A stretch of DNA of 64,000 bases from Corynebacterium halotolerans. GTDB lineage: Bacteria; Actinomycetota; Actinomycetes; Mycobacteriales; Mycobacteriaceae. Shown here piece after piece: positions 50,248 to 60,834 of the stretch; position 1 is the first letter of the stretch, and every line of letters starts with the position of its first letter. Position numbers and translations under genes: made by a program. The stretch covers positions 232-64,231 of the forward strand of contig NZ_JVMD01000006.1 of the NCBI RefSeq assembly GCF_001056295.1, given 5' to 3'. Below the pieces are notes generated by a model, which was given only the letters and a program-made list of their open reading frames with translations, made no database searches and had not been told where the DNA came from.

Positions 50248-52626
50248 CTACTTCAGGTCGACCTTGACCTTGCCGGTGGTCCGGTCGAAGGTGATCGTGC
50301 CGCCCTGGAACTCCGCCTTCTCGACGTTGCCGTCGACGGTCTGCGTCGACGTCGGGGCGCCGAGCTCGCCGACCTCGAAGCCCTGCTTCGCCCAGGCGTC
50401 GGCGATCTCGTTCCACAGCGCCACCGAACCCGTGGTCTTGGAGTCGGTGATGATGCCGTTGTCGAACTTCACGTAGCGCAGCGTGTCCGCGCGGCCCTGG
50501 GGGTTCGCGACCGTCGCGCCGTTCTGGACGCCGGTCTGCGGCTGGCCCAGGACGTCGCCGAACTGCTCGACGACGCTGGCCCACTCGGCGGCGAGGTCGT
50601 TCTTTTCGTCGATCTCGAGGATTTTCTGGACGAGGACCGGGATGTCGTCGATCGACGGGCCTTCATCGATGGACTTGCCGACGGCCTCGAAGATCGCGTC
50701 CGCCGTCTGCCCCAGGCCCGGGGTGCCCAGCACCCCGAACGCCGCCGCGAGGATGGACCGGGCGCCGGTGATGGCGGTGTTGGCGTCGTCGGCCGAGATC
50801 GAGCCGGAGTCGCCGGTGCCCGCGCCTCCCGTGCCGTTGCCGCCGGTTCCGTTGCCCGTGCCCGGGCGGTCGTTGTTGCCGGTGCCCGTGCTGTTGCCGC
50901 CGGTGCCGTTGCCGGTCCCGCCGGTACCCGGACGTTCCTTGTCGTTGCCGCCGGTGCCGTTGCCGGTACCGCCCGTGCCCGGGCGTTCCTTGTTGCCGCC
51001 GCCCGGAATCAGGCCGTCGCCGAGGCCGGGGATGTCGATCTTGGTGCCGGTGTCGCCGGACGGGCCCTCGTTGTCGACCCGGCCGCTGCCGAGGGCGCGG
51101 AACTTCTTGTCGGCGATGTTGCGGATGTTGTCCATCTGCGCGTAGCCCGCGTTGCCCGGGCACGTGGTGTTGCCGACGTCGCGGTGGGCGAAGATGTTCG
51201 GCAGCTGCACCTGGGTGCCGTACGGGAACTTGGTGTAGCTCGAGCCCGCCGAGGTCAGCGACGTCGAGCCCTTCGGGTTCACGCCGGCGACCTTCATGCG
51301 CCAGCCGAGCATGTTGCCCACGGAGTTGATCATCGCCTGGCTCGGCTGGACCGACGAGTAGTCGCCCATCATCGAGATGCCCCAGGTGTTCTTGTTGAAC
51401 CCGCCCGCGTGGGCGCCCTGCACGTTCTTGTCCAGGCCGCCATAACGGCCCTCGTAGATGTTGCCGAACTTGTCCACAAGGGCGTTGTAGCCGACGTCGC
51501 ACCAGCCCAGCGTCTGCGCGTGGTACTGGTAGATGCCGCGGACGATGCCAGCCGCCTGCGCCTGCGTGTAGTTGTTCGAGCCGGCGGTGTGGTGGACGGT
51601 GGTCGCCTTCACCGAATCGTCGTACGTGGCGTTGCGGCAGCGGGCGCCCTCGTTGGCGCCCCAGCCGGCGCGGGTGATCACGCGCGGCATGCCGGTGATG
51701 TTCTTCGCGTCGACGATGGGGTCGATGCCGTCGCCGGCGTCGGCCTTGCCGTCGATGAACACGGCCTGGACGTCGTCGAGGGGCTTTTCGTCGTCGACGG
51801 CCTCGATGTCGCGCCATTTCGGCAGGTCGTTGACCGTGCGGCCGTTGGCGCCCTCGGACTCGCGGACGTCGCGGGCGCGCACGCCGGAGGAACCCTCGCC
51901 GATCTCATGCGGCTCGCCCAGGCTGCCGGTGCCGAGGCTGCCGGTCCCGCCGGGGCGGTCGGCGCCTTCCTTGTCCTTTCCGCCTTCGGCGCTTCCCGAC
52001 GCGTCGCCGTTGCCGCCTCCGCCGCCGGAGCTGCCGGCGCCGAGGAAGTCCTCCAGGCGGCTGCGCTGCTCGTCGGTGAGGTCGGCGGAGCCCTCGATGT
52101 CGTCGACCTTCACGCCCGAGCCGGGGCCGAAGACGTTGAGGCCGTGGCTGGAGATCTGCACGGCGGTGGTCGGCTCGACGTAGATGAGCTCGGTGCCGTT
52201 GAGGCCGTTGCCCTCGCCGTCGGCGGGGTAGTGCGGCTCGGCGTCGTACCACTCGGACCACGTGCCGTCGGGGCGCAGCGCGCGGAAGTAGGTGGCGACG
52301 TCCGGGGAGCCGGTCCACGTCAGCGCGAACATGGAGAACTCCTCGTCGCGCCTGAGCTCCTTGACCACGCCGCGGTTCGGGTGCAGTTCGTCGACCACCG
52401 ACTGGGTGGCGATGGCCGCATCCTCCACGAGCACCGATGAGCCGGTGGAAAGGGCGACCTTGTCGATGACCGCGTCGATCGGCCCGCGGCCGTTGTCCTC
52501 GACGAGGTCGAATGCCGCCGTGGCCCCGAGGGCGACGAGCGGCGCGGCGATGAGCGCGGAAACCACGCTGAAAATCAGCGGCTTCCGCGCGCCGGAATGG
52601 GCGCTGATGCGTCGTCGGTTCAGCAA
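50248..52626 (-). CDS. Secreted N-acetylmuramoyl-L-alanine amidase with LGFP-type C-terminus (copy 1)
   Basis: This 792-residue exported protein resembles Rv3811, the PGRP/amidase_2 protein next to glf in mycobacteria. A signal or anchor segment is at about 15-40 (FSVVSALIAAPLVALGATAAF). The amidase domain (about 310-500) has RAGWGANEGARC, TVHHTAGSNNYT, YNALVDKFGNIYEGRYGG, ISMMGDY and FAHRDVGNTTCPG with the zinc ligands. Gly/Thr/Asn repeats (RPGTGGTGNGTGGN) at about 545-610 form a linker. The C-terminus has LGFP-like AWAKQGFEVGELGAPTS. The TTG start has GGAG eight bases upstream. Confidence 0.88.
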   Translation of the reverse strand: MLNRRRISAHSGARKPLIFSVVSALIAAPLVALGATAAFDLVEDNGRGPIDAVIDKVALSTGSSVLVEDAAIATQSVVDELHPNRGVVKELRRDEEFSMFALTWTGSPDVATYFRALRPDGTWSEWYDAEPHYPADGEGNGLNGTELIYVEPTTAVQISSHGLNVFGPGSGVKVDDIEGSADLTDEQRSRLEDFLGAGSSGGGGGNGDASGSAEGGKDKEGADRPGGTGSLGTGSLGEPHEIGEGSSGVRARDVRESEGANGRTVNDLPKWRDIEAVDDEKPLDDVQAVFIDGKADAGDGIDPIVDAKNITGMPRVITRAGWGANEGARCRNATYDDSVKATTVHHTAGSNNYTQAQAAGIVRGIYQYHAQTLGWCDVGYNALVDKFGNIYEGRYGGLDKNVQGAHAGGFNKNTWGISMMGDYSSVQPSQAMINSVGNMLGWRMKVAGVNPKGSTSLTSAGSSYTKFPYGTQVQLPNIFAHRDVGNTTCPGNAGYAQMDNIRNIADKKFRALGSGRVDNEGPSGDTGTKIDIPGLGDGLIPGGGNKERPGTGGTGNGTGGNDKERPGTGGTGNGTGGNSTGTGNNDRPGTGNGTGGNGTGGAGTGDSGSISADDANTAITGARSILAAAFGVLGTPGLGQTADAIFEAVGKSIDEGPSIDDIPVLVQKILEIDEKNDLAAEWASVVEQFGDVLGQPQTGVQNGATVANPQGRADTLRYVKFDNGIITDSKTTGSVALWNEIADAWAKQGFEVGELGAPTSTQTVDGNVEKAEFQGGTITFDRTTGKVKVDLK

Positions 52627-52747
52627 GGTGATGACTCCAGAGTTCGGGTGCAGGTGCTCCGTCGGGCCTTTCGCTCAGACGTGAATGTGCAGGTCATGCG
52701 CTTCGTCGCATCTGTGCGAATTGTGGCGGATGTGCAATCAGTTGCCA

Positions 52748-52775
52748 ATGTTACCAATGTGACGTGTGTTGTCCA
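52748..52775 (-). promoter_or_regulatory. Promoter of amidase copy 1
   Basis: On the minus strand TGGACA (52770-52775), a 16-bp spacer and TAACAT (52748-52753) form a good promoter, giving a leader of about 115 nt. The paralogue at 57721 has the same architecture. Confidence 0.6.
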
Positions 52776-52785
52776 TAGTTGTTGA

Positions 52786-54201
<1,416 letters not shown>

Positions 54202-54249
54202 GGCGCGGGAGCGGAAAATAAAAGAGCTTCACAACGTCCCGGCGATCCC

Positions 54250-55554
54250 GTGACGCATCAGCACGCCCCGGCGCCGCCCGGGGGAACGCCGCGCATCCAT
54301 GGCCTGGACATTGCGCGGGCGGTGGCGATCATCGGCATGATGGGCGCGCACCTCGGGCCGTGGCAGGGGCGGCCCGCGCTGGCCGACCCGTCGACGTGGC
54401 CGGCGGTGGTCAACGGCTACCCGTCGGTGCTCTTCGCCGTGCTCGCGGGCGTGACCATCGGGATCATCGCCCGCCGCGGCGTCGCGGAGGGCGGCGTGGA
54501 GCTGCTGCGTTCGCGGATGCGGCTGGGGGCGCGGGCGGTGATCCTCATCGCGATGGGCCTGGTGCTGGCGTCGCTGCAGGACGACGTGCTGGTGGTGCTC
54601 GTGCCGATGGGCGCGATGTTCCTGGTGGCGCTGCCGTTGGCGGGGGCGCGGACCGGGACGGTGGCGGTGGTCGCGGCGGTGCTCGCCGTGGTCGGGCCGC
54701 TGCTGATGGCGCCGCTGCGGGTGTATCCGTCGCTGGTGACCAACGCGACGGTGCGCGACTCCATCGTGTTCACGTACCCGCTTACCGCCTGGGCTTTTTA
54801 CGGGCTGGTGGGCTTGCTGATCTACCGTCTCGTGCTGCGCCGTCCCCGCCTATGGGCGTGGTTGGCGGCCGGTGGGACGGCCGTGGCCTTGGCGGCGGCG
54901 TTCGCGTGGAGCGCCCTGGTGCCGGTGTTCGGAGTGGGCACCGGCGGTGCCGACATCGACGACGCCTGGAGCGACGGCATGGGCGGAGTCGACTGGAGCG
55001 CGGGGGCGCTGAGAGTCGATGCCACCATGCCCGAGCCGGCGGGAACGCCCGACGCCGTCGGAGGCGTCGGCGGTGATGCGTCGATGCCCGTGCTTCCCGG
55101 CATGCCCGATCCGCCCGCGCCGGTGTCGACCGACATGGGCACGGGGGAGCGGCTGCTGGGCGCGTTCGTCGATGGTTCGGCGCATGCGGCGGGGCTTCTC
55201 GACGTCGTCGGCGCCGCCGCCGCGTCACTCGCCGTCGTCGCGCTGCTGCTCATGGTCGGCCGCACGCGTTTCGGGGCTGCCGCGCTGTACCCGTTGCGGA
55301 TGATGGGGGCGATGTCGTTGACCATCTACGTGGCGCATGTGGTCAGTTTCGCGGTCATCGATCTCGCCGGGTTTTTCTCCCCCGCCGTCGCGGCGGTGGA
55401 ACCGGAGAACTGGCTGGTCGTGTCGATCATCGCCGCGCTCGTGTTCGCGGTCGCGTGGAAATGGCGGCATCGGCGCGGGCCCCTCGAGGAGGCCATGTAC
55501 CGCGCCACCGATCGGGCCGCGCGCATCGACGTGCCGGGCGCCGGGGCGTCGTAA
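54250..55554 (+). CDS. DUF1624/HGSNAT-like membrane acyltransferase
   Basis: This 434-residue membrane protein has about ten segments and resembles the DUF1624/heparan-alpha-glucosaminide N-acetyltransferase catalytic family. The signature RIHGLDIARAVAIIGMMGAHL is near 15-35, MRLGARAVILIAMGLVLA follows, and MRMMGAMSLTIYVAHV-like LRMMGAMSLTIYVAHV is near the C-terminus. A loop of about 70 residues near 215-290 is rich in Gly, Asp and Pro. The GTG start has no clear ribosome binding site or near -10 box. The TAA stop lies inside a GTCGTAAAGC motif. Its place after glf suggests acetylation of an envelope glycan or lipid, which is inference. Confidence 0.72.
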   Translation: MTHQHAPAPPGGTPRIHGLDIARAVAIIGMMGAHLGPWQGRPALADPSTWPAVVNGYPSVLFAVLAGVTIGIIARRGVAEGGVELLRSRMRLGARAVILIAMGLVLASLQDDVLVVLVPMGAMFLVALPLAGARTGTVAVVAAVLAVVGPLLMAPLRVYPSLVTNATVRDSIVFTYPLTAWAFYGLVGLLIYRLVLRRPRLWAWLAAGGTAVALAAAFAWSALVPVFGVGTGGADIDDAWSDGMGGVDWSAGALRVDATMPEPAGTPDAVGGVGGDASMPVLPGMPDPPAPVSTDMGTGERLLGAFVDGSAHAAGLLDVVGAAAASLAVVALLLMVGRTRFGAAALYPLRMMGAMSLTIYVAHVVSFAVIDLAGFFSPAVAAVEPENWLVVSIIAALVFAVAWKWRHRRGPLEEAMYRATDRAARIDVPGAGAS

Positions 55555-55675
55555 AGCAAAGGCGCGCAGGTGCGCCAGCGGCCCCTCAGTCGGCCCCGGC
55601 CCCCAGCTGGCGTCTGCCCCGCGAAGGGGAGGGCCGGGCGGCCGGGGAAGCCGCGCCGCCCCCGCCGCCGGCCAG

Positions 55676-57721
55676 CTACGCGTACGCGACGTTGACGGCG
55701 CGGGTCACGCCATCGCGGGTGATGCTGCCGCCCTGGAAGTCCGCGCGGTCGGCGCCCCAATTCGGGGCCTGCGTGGTGGTCGGCGCGCCGAGGCGGCCGA
55801 TCTCGAAGCCCTGCTTCGCCCAGGCCTCGGCGACTTCTTCCCAGATGGCGTGCGTGCCGGTGGCGATCGAGTTCACGATGATCCCGCGCTCGAACTTCAC
55901 GTACCGCACCGGATCCGCGGTGCCGGAGTCGTTCGGCACCGTGGCGCCCTGCTGCACGCCGGTGACCGGCTTGCCCAGGACGTCGCCGTACTCGTCGGTG
56001 ACCTTGCGCCACTCGGCGGCGAACTCGTCGTCGCCGTCCTTGGCGGTCGTCGGCTGAACCACGACGGGGATGTCGGCGAGCGACGGCCCCTGGTCGGCGT
56101 TGCGGCCGACTGCGCCGAGGACGGACTCGGCGTCGTTGCCCAGGCCGGGCGCGCCGGCGAGGCCGAGCGATGCGGCGAGGATGCTTCGGCCCCCGGAGAA
56201 GGTGTCGGCCTGCTTGTCATCTGCCTTCTTGCCGTCGCCGTTCTTGTCCCCGCCTTTCTTGCCGTCGCCGTTCTTGTCGTCGCCCATGGCCTGCAGCCCC
56301 GGGATCGCGGCGATGGCTTCCGGCGGCAGCCCCAGGCCGTCGATGATCTCGCCGATGTCGGCGCTGCTGCCGGGCAGGTCGGCGCGGATGTCGGTGGTTC
56401 CGTCGGGGTGCTCGTTGTTGATGATGCCGTCGCCGAGGCCGGTGGACTTCTGCGCGGCGATGGCGCGGATGCGGTCCATCTGCGCGTAGCCGGCGTTGCC
56501 GGGGCAGGTGGTGTCGCCGACGTCGCGGTGGGCGAAGATGGTCGGCAGGTTGGCCTTCTGGCCGGCGCCGTACTTCGCGGACTTGTAGCCCTGCGACACG
56601 AGCGTGGCCTTGCCGGACGGGTTGAGGCCGGCGATGCGCAGGCGCCAGCCGATCATCGCGCCGACGGAGTTGATCATCGCCTGCGTCGGGTGGGCGGTGG
56701 AGTAGTCGCCCATCATCGAGATGCCGAACGTGCCCTTGTTGAAGCCGCCGGCGTGCGCGCCCTGCACGTTCTTGGTCAGCCCGCCGTAGCGGCCCTCGTA
56801 GATGTTGCCGAACTTGTCGACGAGGGCGTTGTATCCGACGTCGCCCCAGCCCAGGACCTGGGTGTGGTACTTGTAAATGCCCCGCACGATGCCCGCGGCC
56901 TCGGCCTGCGAGTAGTTGTTGGCGCCGGCGGTGTGGTGGACGGTGGCGGCCTCGAGCTTGTCGTCGTAGGTGGGGCCGGAGCCGCGGATGGATTCGTCGG
57001 CGCCCCAGCCGGCGCGGGTGATCACGCGGGGCATGCCGGTGACGTCGGAGTCGTTGGCGACGGGTTCGACGCCGTCGGGGGTGAGGCCGCCGTCGATGAA
57101 CACGCCCTTCACGTCGTGGAGGGCGACGGGGCCGAGCAGGTCGGCCAGGCCGGCGAAGTCCCCGGCGCCGGCGCGCTTGACGACGTCGATGATGTCCTCG
57201 GGCTTTTCGCCGAAGACGTTGAGGCCGAAGGAGGACACCTGCACGGCCTTGGTGCGGCCGATGTACACCGGGTCGGTGCCCTGGATGCCTTCGCCGGTGA
57301 TGCCGGGGGCGCCCACGGAGTCGGCGGAGAACCATTCGGACCAGGAGCCGTCGGGGCGTTCGGCGCGGAAGAAGGCGGTGACGTTGGGGGCGTCGCGCCA
57401 GGTCAGGGCGAACATGGAGAATTCGCGGTCGTGGCGCAGTTCCTTGACCAGGCCGCGGTTGGGGTGCAGGGCTTCGACGAGTCCGCGGGTGGCCAGGGCG
57501 GCGTCGTCGACGAGGACGGCGGCGGCGTCGGACAGGGCCTGGGTGGCCATGTGGACGTCGACGGGGCCGGGCGCGGGCGTCTCCAGCAGGCGCAGGCCCG
57601 AGCCGACGACGCCGGACTTCGCGATGGCGGCCGTGGATGCGGCGGCGGTGGTCGCCGCAAGTCCCGCCAGGAAGGGGCGACGGCCGATCGCGGTGGAATT
57701 GATGCGACTACGAGTCGGCAA
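55676..57721 (-). CDS. Secreted N-acetylmuramoyl-L-alanine amidase with LGFP-type C-terminus (copy 2)
   Basis: This 681-residue paralogue of the protein at 50248-52626 has the same order: exported N-terminus, amidase domain (about 235-425) with RAGWGADES, ATVHHTAGANNYSQ, GNIYEGRYGGLTKNVQGAH and FAHRDVGDTTCPGN, a Lys/Asp/Gly linker (DDKNGDGKKGGDKNGDGKK), and LGFP-like AWAKQGFEIGRLGAPTT. Its N-terminus IGRRPFLAGLAATTAAA looks like a Tat signal, unlike copy 1. It also starts with TTG, eight bases after GGAG. Duplication is evident. It acts outside the membrane, probably on peptidoglycan. Confidence 0.88.
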   Translation of the reverse strand: MPTRSRINSTAIGRRPFLAGLAATTAAASTAAIAKSGVVGSGLRLLETPAPGPVDVHMATQALSDAAAVLVDDAALATRGLVEALHPNRGLVKELRHDREFSMFALTWRDAPNVTAFFRAERPDGSWSEWFSADSVGAPGITGEGIQGTDPVYIGRTKAVQVSSFGLNVFGEKPEDIIDVVKRAGAGDFAGLADLLGPVALHDVKGVFIDGGLTPDGVEPVANDSDVTGMPRVITRAGWGADESIRGSGPTYDDKLEAATVHHTAGANNYSQAEAAGIVRGIYKYHTQVLGWGDVGYNALVDKFGNIYEGRYGGLTKNVQGAHAGGFNKGTFGISMMGDYSTAHPTQAMINSVGAMIGWRLRIAGLNPSGKATLVSQGYKSAKYGAGQKANLPTIFAHRDVGDTTCPGNAGYAQMDRIRAIAAQKSTGLGDGIINNEHPDGTTDIRADLPGSSADIGEIIDGLGLPPEAIAAIPGLQAMGDDKNGDGKKGGDKNGDGKKADDKQADTFSGGRSILAASLGLAGAPGLGNDAESVLGAVGRNADQGPSLADIPVVVQPTTAKDGDDEFAAEWRKVTDEYGDVLGKPVTGVQQGATVPNDSGTADPVRYVKFERGIIVNSIATGTHAIWEEVAEAWAKQGFEIGRLGAPTTTQAPNWGADRADFQGGSITRDGVTRAVNVAYA

Positions 57722-57772
57722 GAGAGCACTCCAAACTGAGAAAAATGAGACGAAACGGAATCAGTGAGGCGA

Positions 57773-57800
57773 ATGTTACTCGTGGGACTGAGGATTGTCA
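57773..57800 (-). promoter_or_regulatory. Promoter of amidase copy 2
   Basis: On the minus strand TGACAA (57795-57800), 16 bp, then TAACAT (57773-57778), about 45 bp before the TTG start. The -10 and spacing equal those of copy 1. The remainder of the 409-bp gap to glfT2 (57722-58130) holds no gene. Confidence 0.6.
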
Positions 57801-58130
57801 GCCCGCCGCGCAACGTAATTCCGAATGGTTTTTCCGATCGGAGGCGCGGGTCCGTGAAAGGTACGGTGAAACACCGTTTCTCGCTTTCGCGGCGCCGGGG
57901 GTGAACGGCCGCCGGCCACGTTCGACTGCGGGTGGCGGGCGGCGCGGAGGGTGGTCCGCGGGTGCCCTCCGACGCTCCGCCGAGGCGTCGCCGAGCCCGC
58001 TTCGCGCCCCGTCAAGCGCCCGCCGAGCCGCCGCCAAGTCGCCTTCGAGTCCCCTCCGAGCCACCTCACCACCCGGACTTGGCCCGTCAATGACGACGGG
58101 CACGGGCGCCGCCGTTACTATTCGGGGTAC

Positions 58131-60182
58131 GTGACCGACCAGTTACGAGTCGACCCGAAAGCCGTGATGCCCCCCATGAGCACAGACGTCCAGAACGGAA
58201 GCCTCGCCGTCGAAAGACTGCAGCGGATCCTGCTTCCCAAGCCGGGCGAACCGCGAGACGTGCGGTCGCTGTACCTCGTCGAGCCGGAAACGAACGCCGC
58301 GCGCGTCGTCGCGCCGTCGCGGACCGAAGCTTCCGTCACCGCCGGTGACGAGGTCAGCTTCGAGACCTACTTCAACGCCTTCCCCGCCAGCTACTGGCGC
58401 CGCTGGACGTCGTTGGATCGGGTCGTCCTGCGCATCGAGCTGTCGGGCGTCGCCCGCGTCGACGTGTACCGCTCCAAGATCGACGGCAGCCGCATCGCGG
58501 TGACCGGCGAGCTCGCCGGCGATCAGGCGAACCCGGCGGAACGCTCCATCGTGGAGATCCCGGTGTCGCTGGCGCCGTTCGAGGACGGCGGCTGGATCTG
58601 GTTCGACCTGACCTGCGAAACCGACGTCACCGTCCACTCCGCCGCCTGGTGGTCGCCCGTCGCGGCGCCGGACCAGACGCACCCGGACGGAACGACCCAT
58701 CCCGCGCCGGAGGGACGGGTGACCGTGGGCATCCCCACGTTCAACCGCCCGGAGGACGCCGTCGCCGCGCTGGAGGCGCTCGCCTCCGACCCCGAGGTCG
58801 ACGGCATCATCGACGCCGTGCTCATGCCCGATCAGGGCACCCGCCATCCCGCCGACGAGCCCGGATTCCCGGCCGTCGAAAAGCACTTCGGCGACCGGCT
58901 GCGGATGTTCCCGCAGGGCAACCTGGGCGGCTCGGGAGGCTACTCGCGCATCATGTACGAGGCCCTCGGCGGCCCCGACTCCGACCCCGCGCGCGCCACC
59001 GACAGCCCGTTCATCCTCTACATGGACGACGACATCGCCATCGAGCCCGACTCGATCCTGCGCGCCGTCGCCGTCGGGCGCTTCGCGAAATCCCCGATGC
59101 TCGTCGGCGGCCAGATGCTCAACCTGCAGGAACGCAGCCACCTGCACTCCATGGGCGAGGTCGTCGGCCGCCACGACTTCATGTGGACCTCCGCGCCGCA
59201 CGTCCACTACGACCACGACTTCCACGCCCACCCGCTGCGCGACCGCGGCGAGCACGGCGTCAACGCCACCGGCGAGAAGATCGACTCCAAGGACCTCCAC
59301 CGCCGCATCGACGTCGACTACAACGGCTGGTGGATGTGCCTGATCCCGCGCGTCGTCGCGGAGAAGATCGGCCAGCCGCTGCCGCTGTTCATCAAGTGGG
59401 ACGACGCGGAGTACGGCCTGCGCGCCGCGCGCCACGGCTTCCCGACGGCCACCTGGCCCGGCATCGCCATCTGGCACATGGCCTGGTCCGACAAGGACGA
59501 CGCCATCGACTGGCAGGCGTACTTCCACCTGCGCAACCGCCTCGTGGTCGCCGCACTCGAGCACGACGGCCCGGTCGACGGCATCGTGAAGTCGATGATG
59601 AAGGCCACCGCCAAGCACCTGCTGTGCCTGGAGTACTCGACCGTCGCCATCCAGAACGAGGCGATGAAGGACTTCCTCGCCGGCCCGGACCGGCTGTTCG
59701 ACATCCTGGAAACCTCCCTGCCGCGCATCAACGCGCTGCGCAAGGAGTACCCCGACGCCCGCGTGCTGCCGACGGCCGGCGTGCTGCCGAAGCCCAGCGG
59801 CATCCCGGGCGTGCCCACGAAGGACATCGGCGGGCGCCTGGCCCCGCTGAAGAAGTCCGTGTGGCTGGCCAAGGGCCTGCTCCACAGCCTGCGCCCGCAC
59901 GACCCCGCGCACCACGAGACCCCGCAGGCGAACCTCTCGCCGCTGGAGGCCCGCTGGTTCTCCCTGTCCCGCGTCGACGGCGCGACGGTGACCACCGCGG
60001 ATGGCCGCGGCGTGGTCTACCGCCAGCGCGACCGCGAGAAGGCCAAGGCGCTGCTGGAGGAATCGCGCGCGCTGCAGAAGCAGGTCGCCGAGCGCTTCGA
60101 CGAGATGCGCCGTCGCTACCGCGACGCGCACCCCGAACTGACCAGCCGGAAGAGGTGGGCGGATGTTTTCGAGCAGCAGTAG
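58131..60182 (+). CDS. glfT2: Galactofuranosyltransferase GlfT2
   Basis: This 683-residue processive glycosyltransferase polymerises the alternating beta-1,5/1,6 galactofuranan on a decaprenyl carrier at the inner membrane face. An N-terminal beta-rich domain (about 1-195) precedes the GT-A domain, VTVGIPTFNRPEDA near 200. The metal-binding LYMDDDIAIEPDS is near 297-309, the catalytic base region KWDDAEYGLRAARHG near 421-435, and WHMAWSDKDD near 446-455. GNLGGSGGYSR is the conserved acceptor loop. The GTG start follows TACTAT/TATTCG by 6-9 bases (leaderless). The 3' end overlaps the next gene by 20 bp. Confidence 0.95.
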   Translation: MTDQLRVDPKAVMPPMSTDVQNGSLAVERLQRILLPKPGEPRDVRSLYLVEPETNAARVVAPSRTEASVTAGDEVSFETYFNAFPASYWRRWTSLDRVVLRIELSGVARVDVYRSKIDGSRIAVTGELAGDQANPAERSIVEIPVSLAPFEDGGWIWFDLTCETDVTVHSAAWWSPVAAPDQTHPDGTTHPAPEGRVTVGIPTFNRPEDAVAALEALASDPEVDGIIDAVLMPDQGTRHPADEPGFPAVEKHFGDRLRMFPQGNLGGSGGYSRIMYEALGGPDSDPARATDSPFILYMDDDIAIEPDSILRAVAVGRFAKSPMLVGGQMLNLQERSHLHSMGEVVGRHDFMWTSAPHVHYDHDFHAHPLRDRGEHGVNATGEKIDSKDLHRRIDVDYNGWWMCLIPRVVAEKIGQPLPLFIKWDDAEYGLRAARHGFPTATWPGIAIWHMAWSDKDDAIDWQAYFHLRNRLVVAALEHDGPVDGIVKSMMKATAKHLLCLEYSTVAIQNEAMKDFLAGPDRLFDILETSLPRINALRKEYPDARVLPTAGVLPKPSGIPGVPTKDIGGRLAPLKKSVWLAKGLLHSLRPHDPAHHETPQANLSPLEARWFSLSRVDGATVTTADGRGVVYRQRDREKAKALLEESRALQKQVAERFDEMRRRYRDAHPELTSRKRWADVFEQQ

Positions 60183-60834
60183 CGTTCTGCGCCCGGCCAC
60201 CGGCTCCGGCGCGGGTAACGGCGCGGCCGCCGCGGGCGATGCAGTCACAGTGGACGCAGAAGAGAAAACCGTGACCATCCCGCCCGCCGCCGGTGAGGTG
60301 GCGATGCTCATGGCGATCCAGGAAAGGATCGCCGACGCCCCCGGCGTCTTGCCGGCCGCGAAGGCGATGAGCTTCTTCGGCGAGCACGCCGCGGGCTGGA
60401 TGGGCCTCGCCGCCCTCGGCGCGGCGGTCGACGGGGAGCGCCGCCGCGGGTGGGCCGTCGTCGGCGTGTCCGCGTTCGCGTCGCATGCCGCGTCGGTGGT
60501 CATCAAGCGCGTCGTGCGCCGCAAGCGGCCCCATCATCCCGGCATCCGCGTCGGGGTGGGCACCCCGTCGAAGCTGAGCTTCCCGTCGTCGCACGCTACG
60601 TCGACGACGGCCGCGCTGGTGGCGATGTCGAAGATGGGCTTCGGGCCCGCGCCCCTGGCGGGGGTGCCCGCGATCATGCTGTCGCGGCTGGTGCTCGGGG
60701 TGCATTACCCGACGGACGTCCTCGCGGGGGCCGCCCTCGGTTGGACGACCGCGACGATCACGGACAGAATCCTCGGGGCCCCCGCCGACGGGGGCCCGGC
60801 GACGACCGCCGCAGACGGAAGGACAGCCAAGTGA
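60163..60834 (+). CDS. PAP2-type phosphatase (Rv3807c-like)
   Basis: This 223-residue PAP2 superfamily membrane phosphatase has the three signature motifs KRVVRRKRP, FPSSHATSTTAA and SRLVLGVHYPTDVLAG. In mycobacteria the homologue Rv3807c lies between glfT2 and ubiA and is proposed to dephosphorylate decaprenyl-phosphoryl-5-phosphoribose during arabinan-precursor synthesis. The start overlaps the glfT2 end by 20 bp and its stop overlaps ubiA (GTGA), so all three are translationally coupled. The first 45 residues are low complexity. Confidence 0.9.
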   Translation: MFSSSSSVLRPATGSGAGNGAAAAGDAVTVDAEEKTVTIPPAAGEVAMLMAIQERIADAPGVLPAAKAMSFFGEHAAGWMGLAALGAAVDGERRRGWAVVGVSAFASHAASVVIKRVVRRKRPHHPGIRVGVGTPSKLSFPSSHATSTTAALVAMSKMGFGPAPLAGVPAIMLSRLVLGVHYPTDVLAGAALGWTTATITDRILGAPADGGPATTAADGRTAK

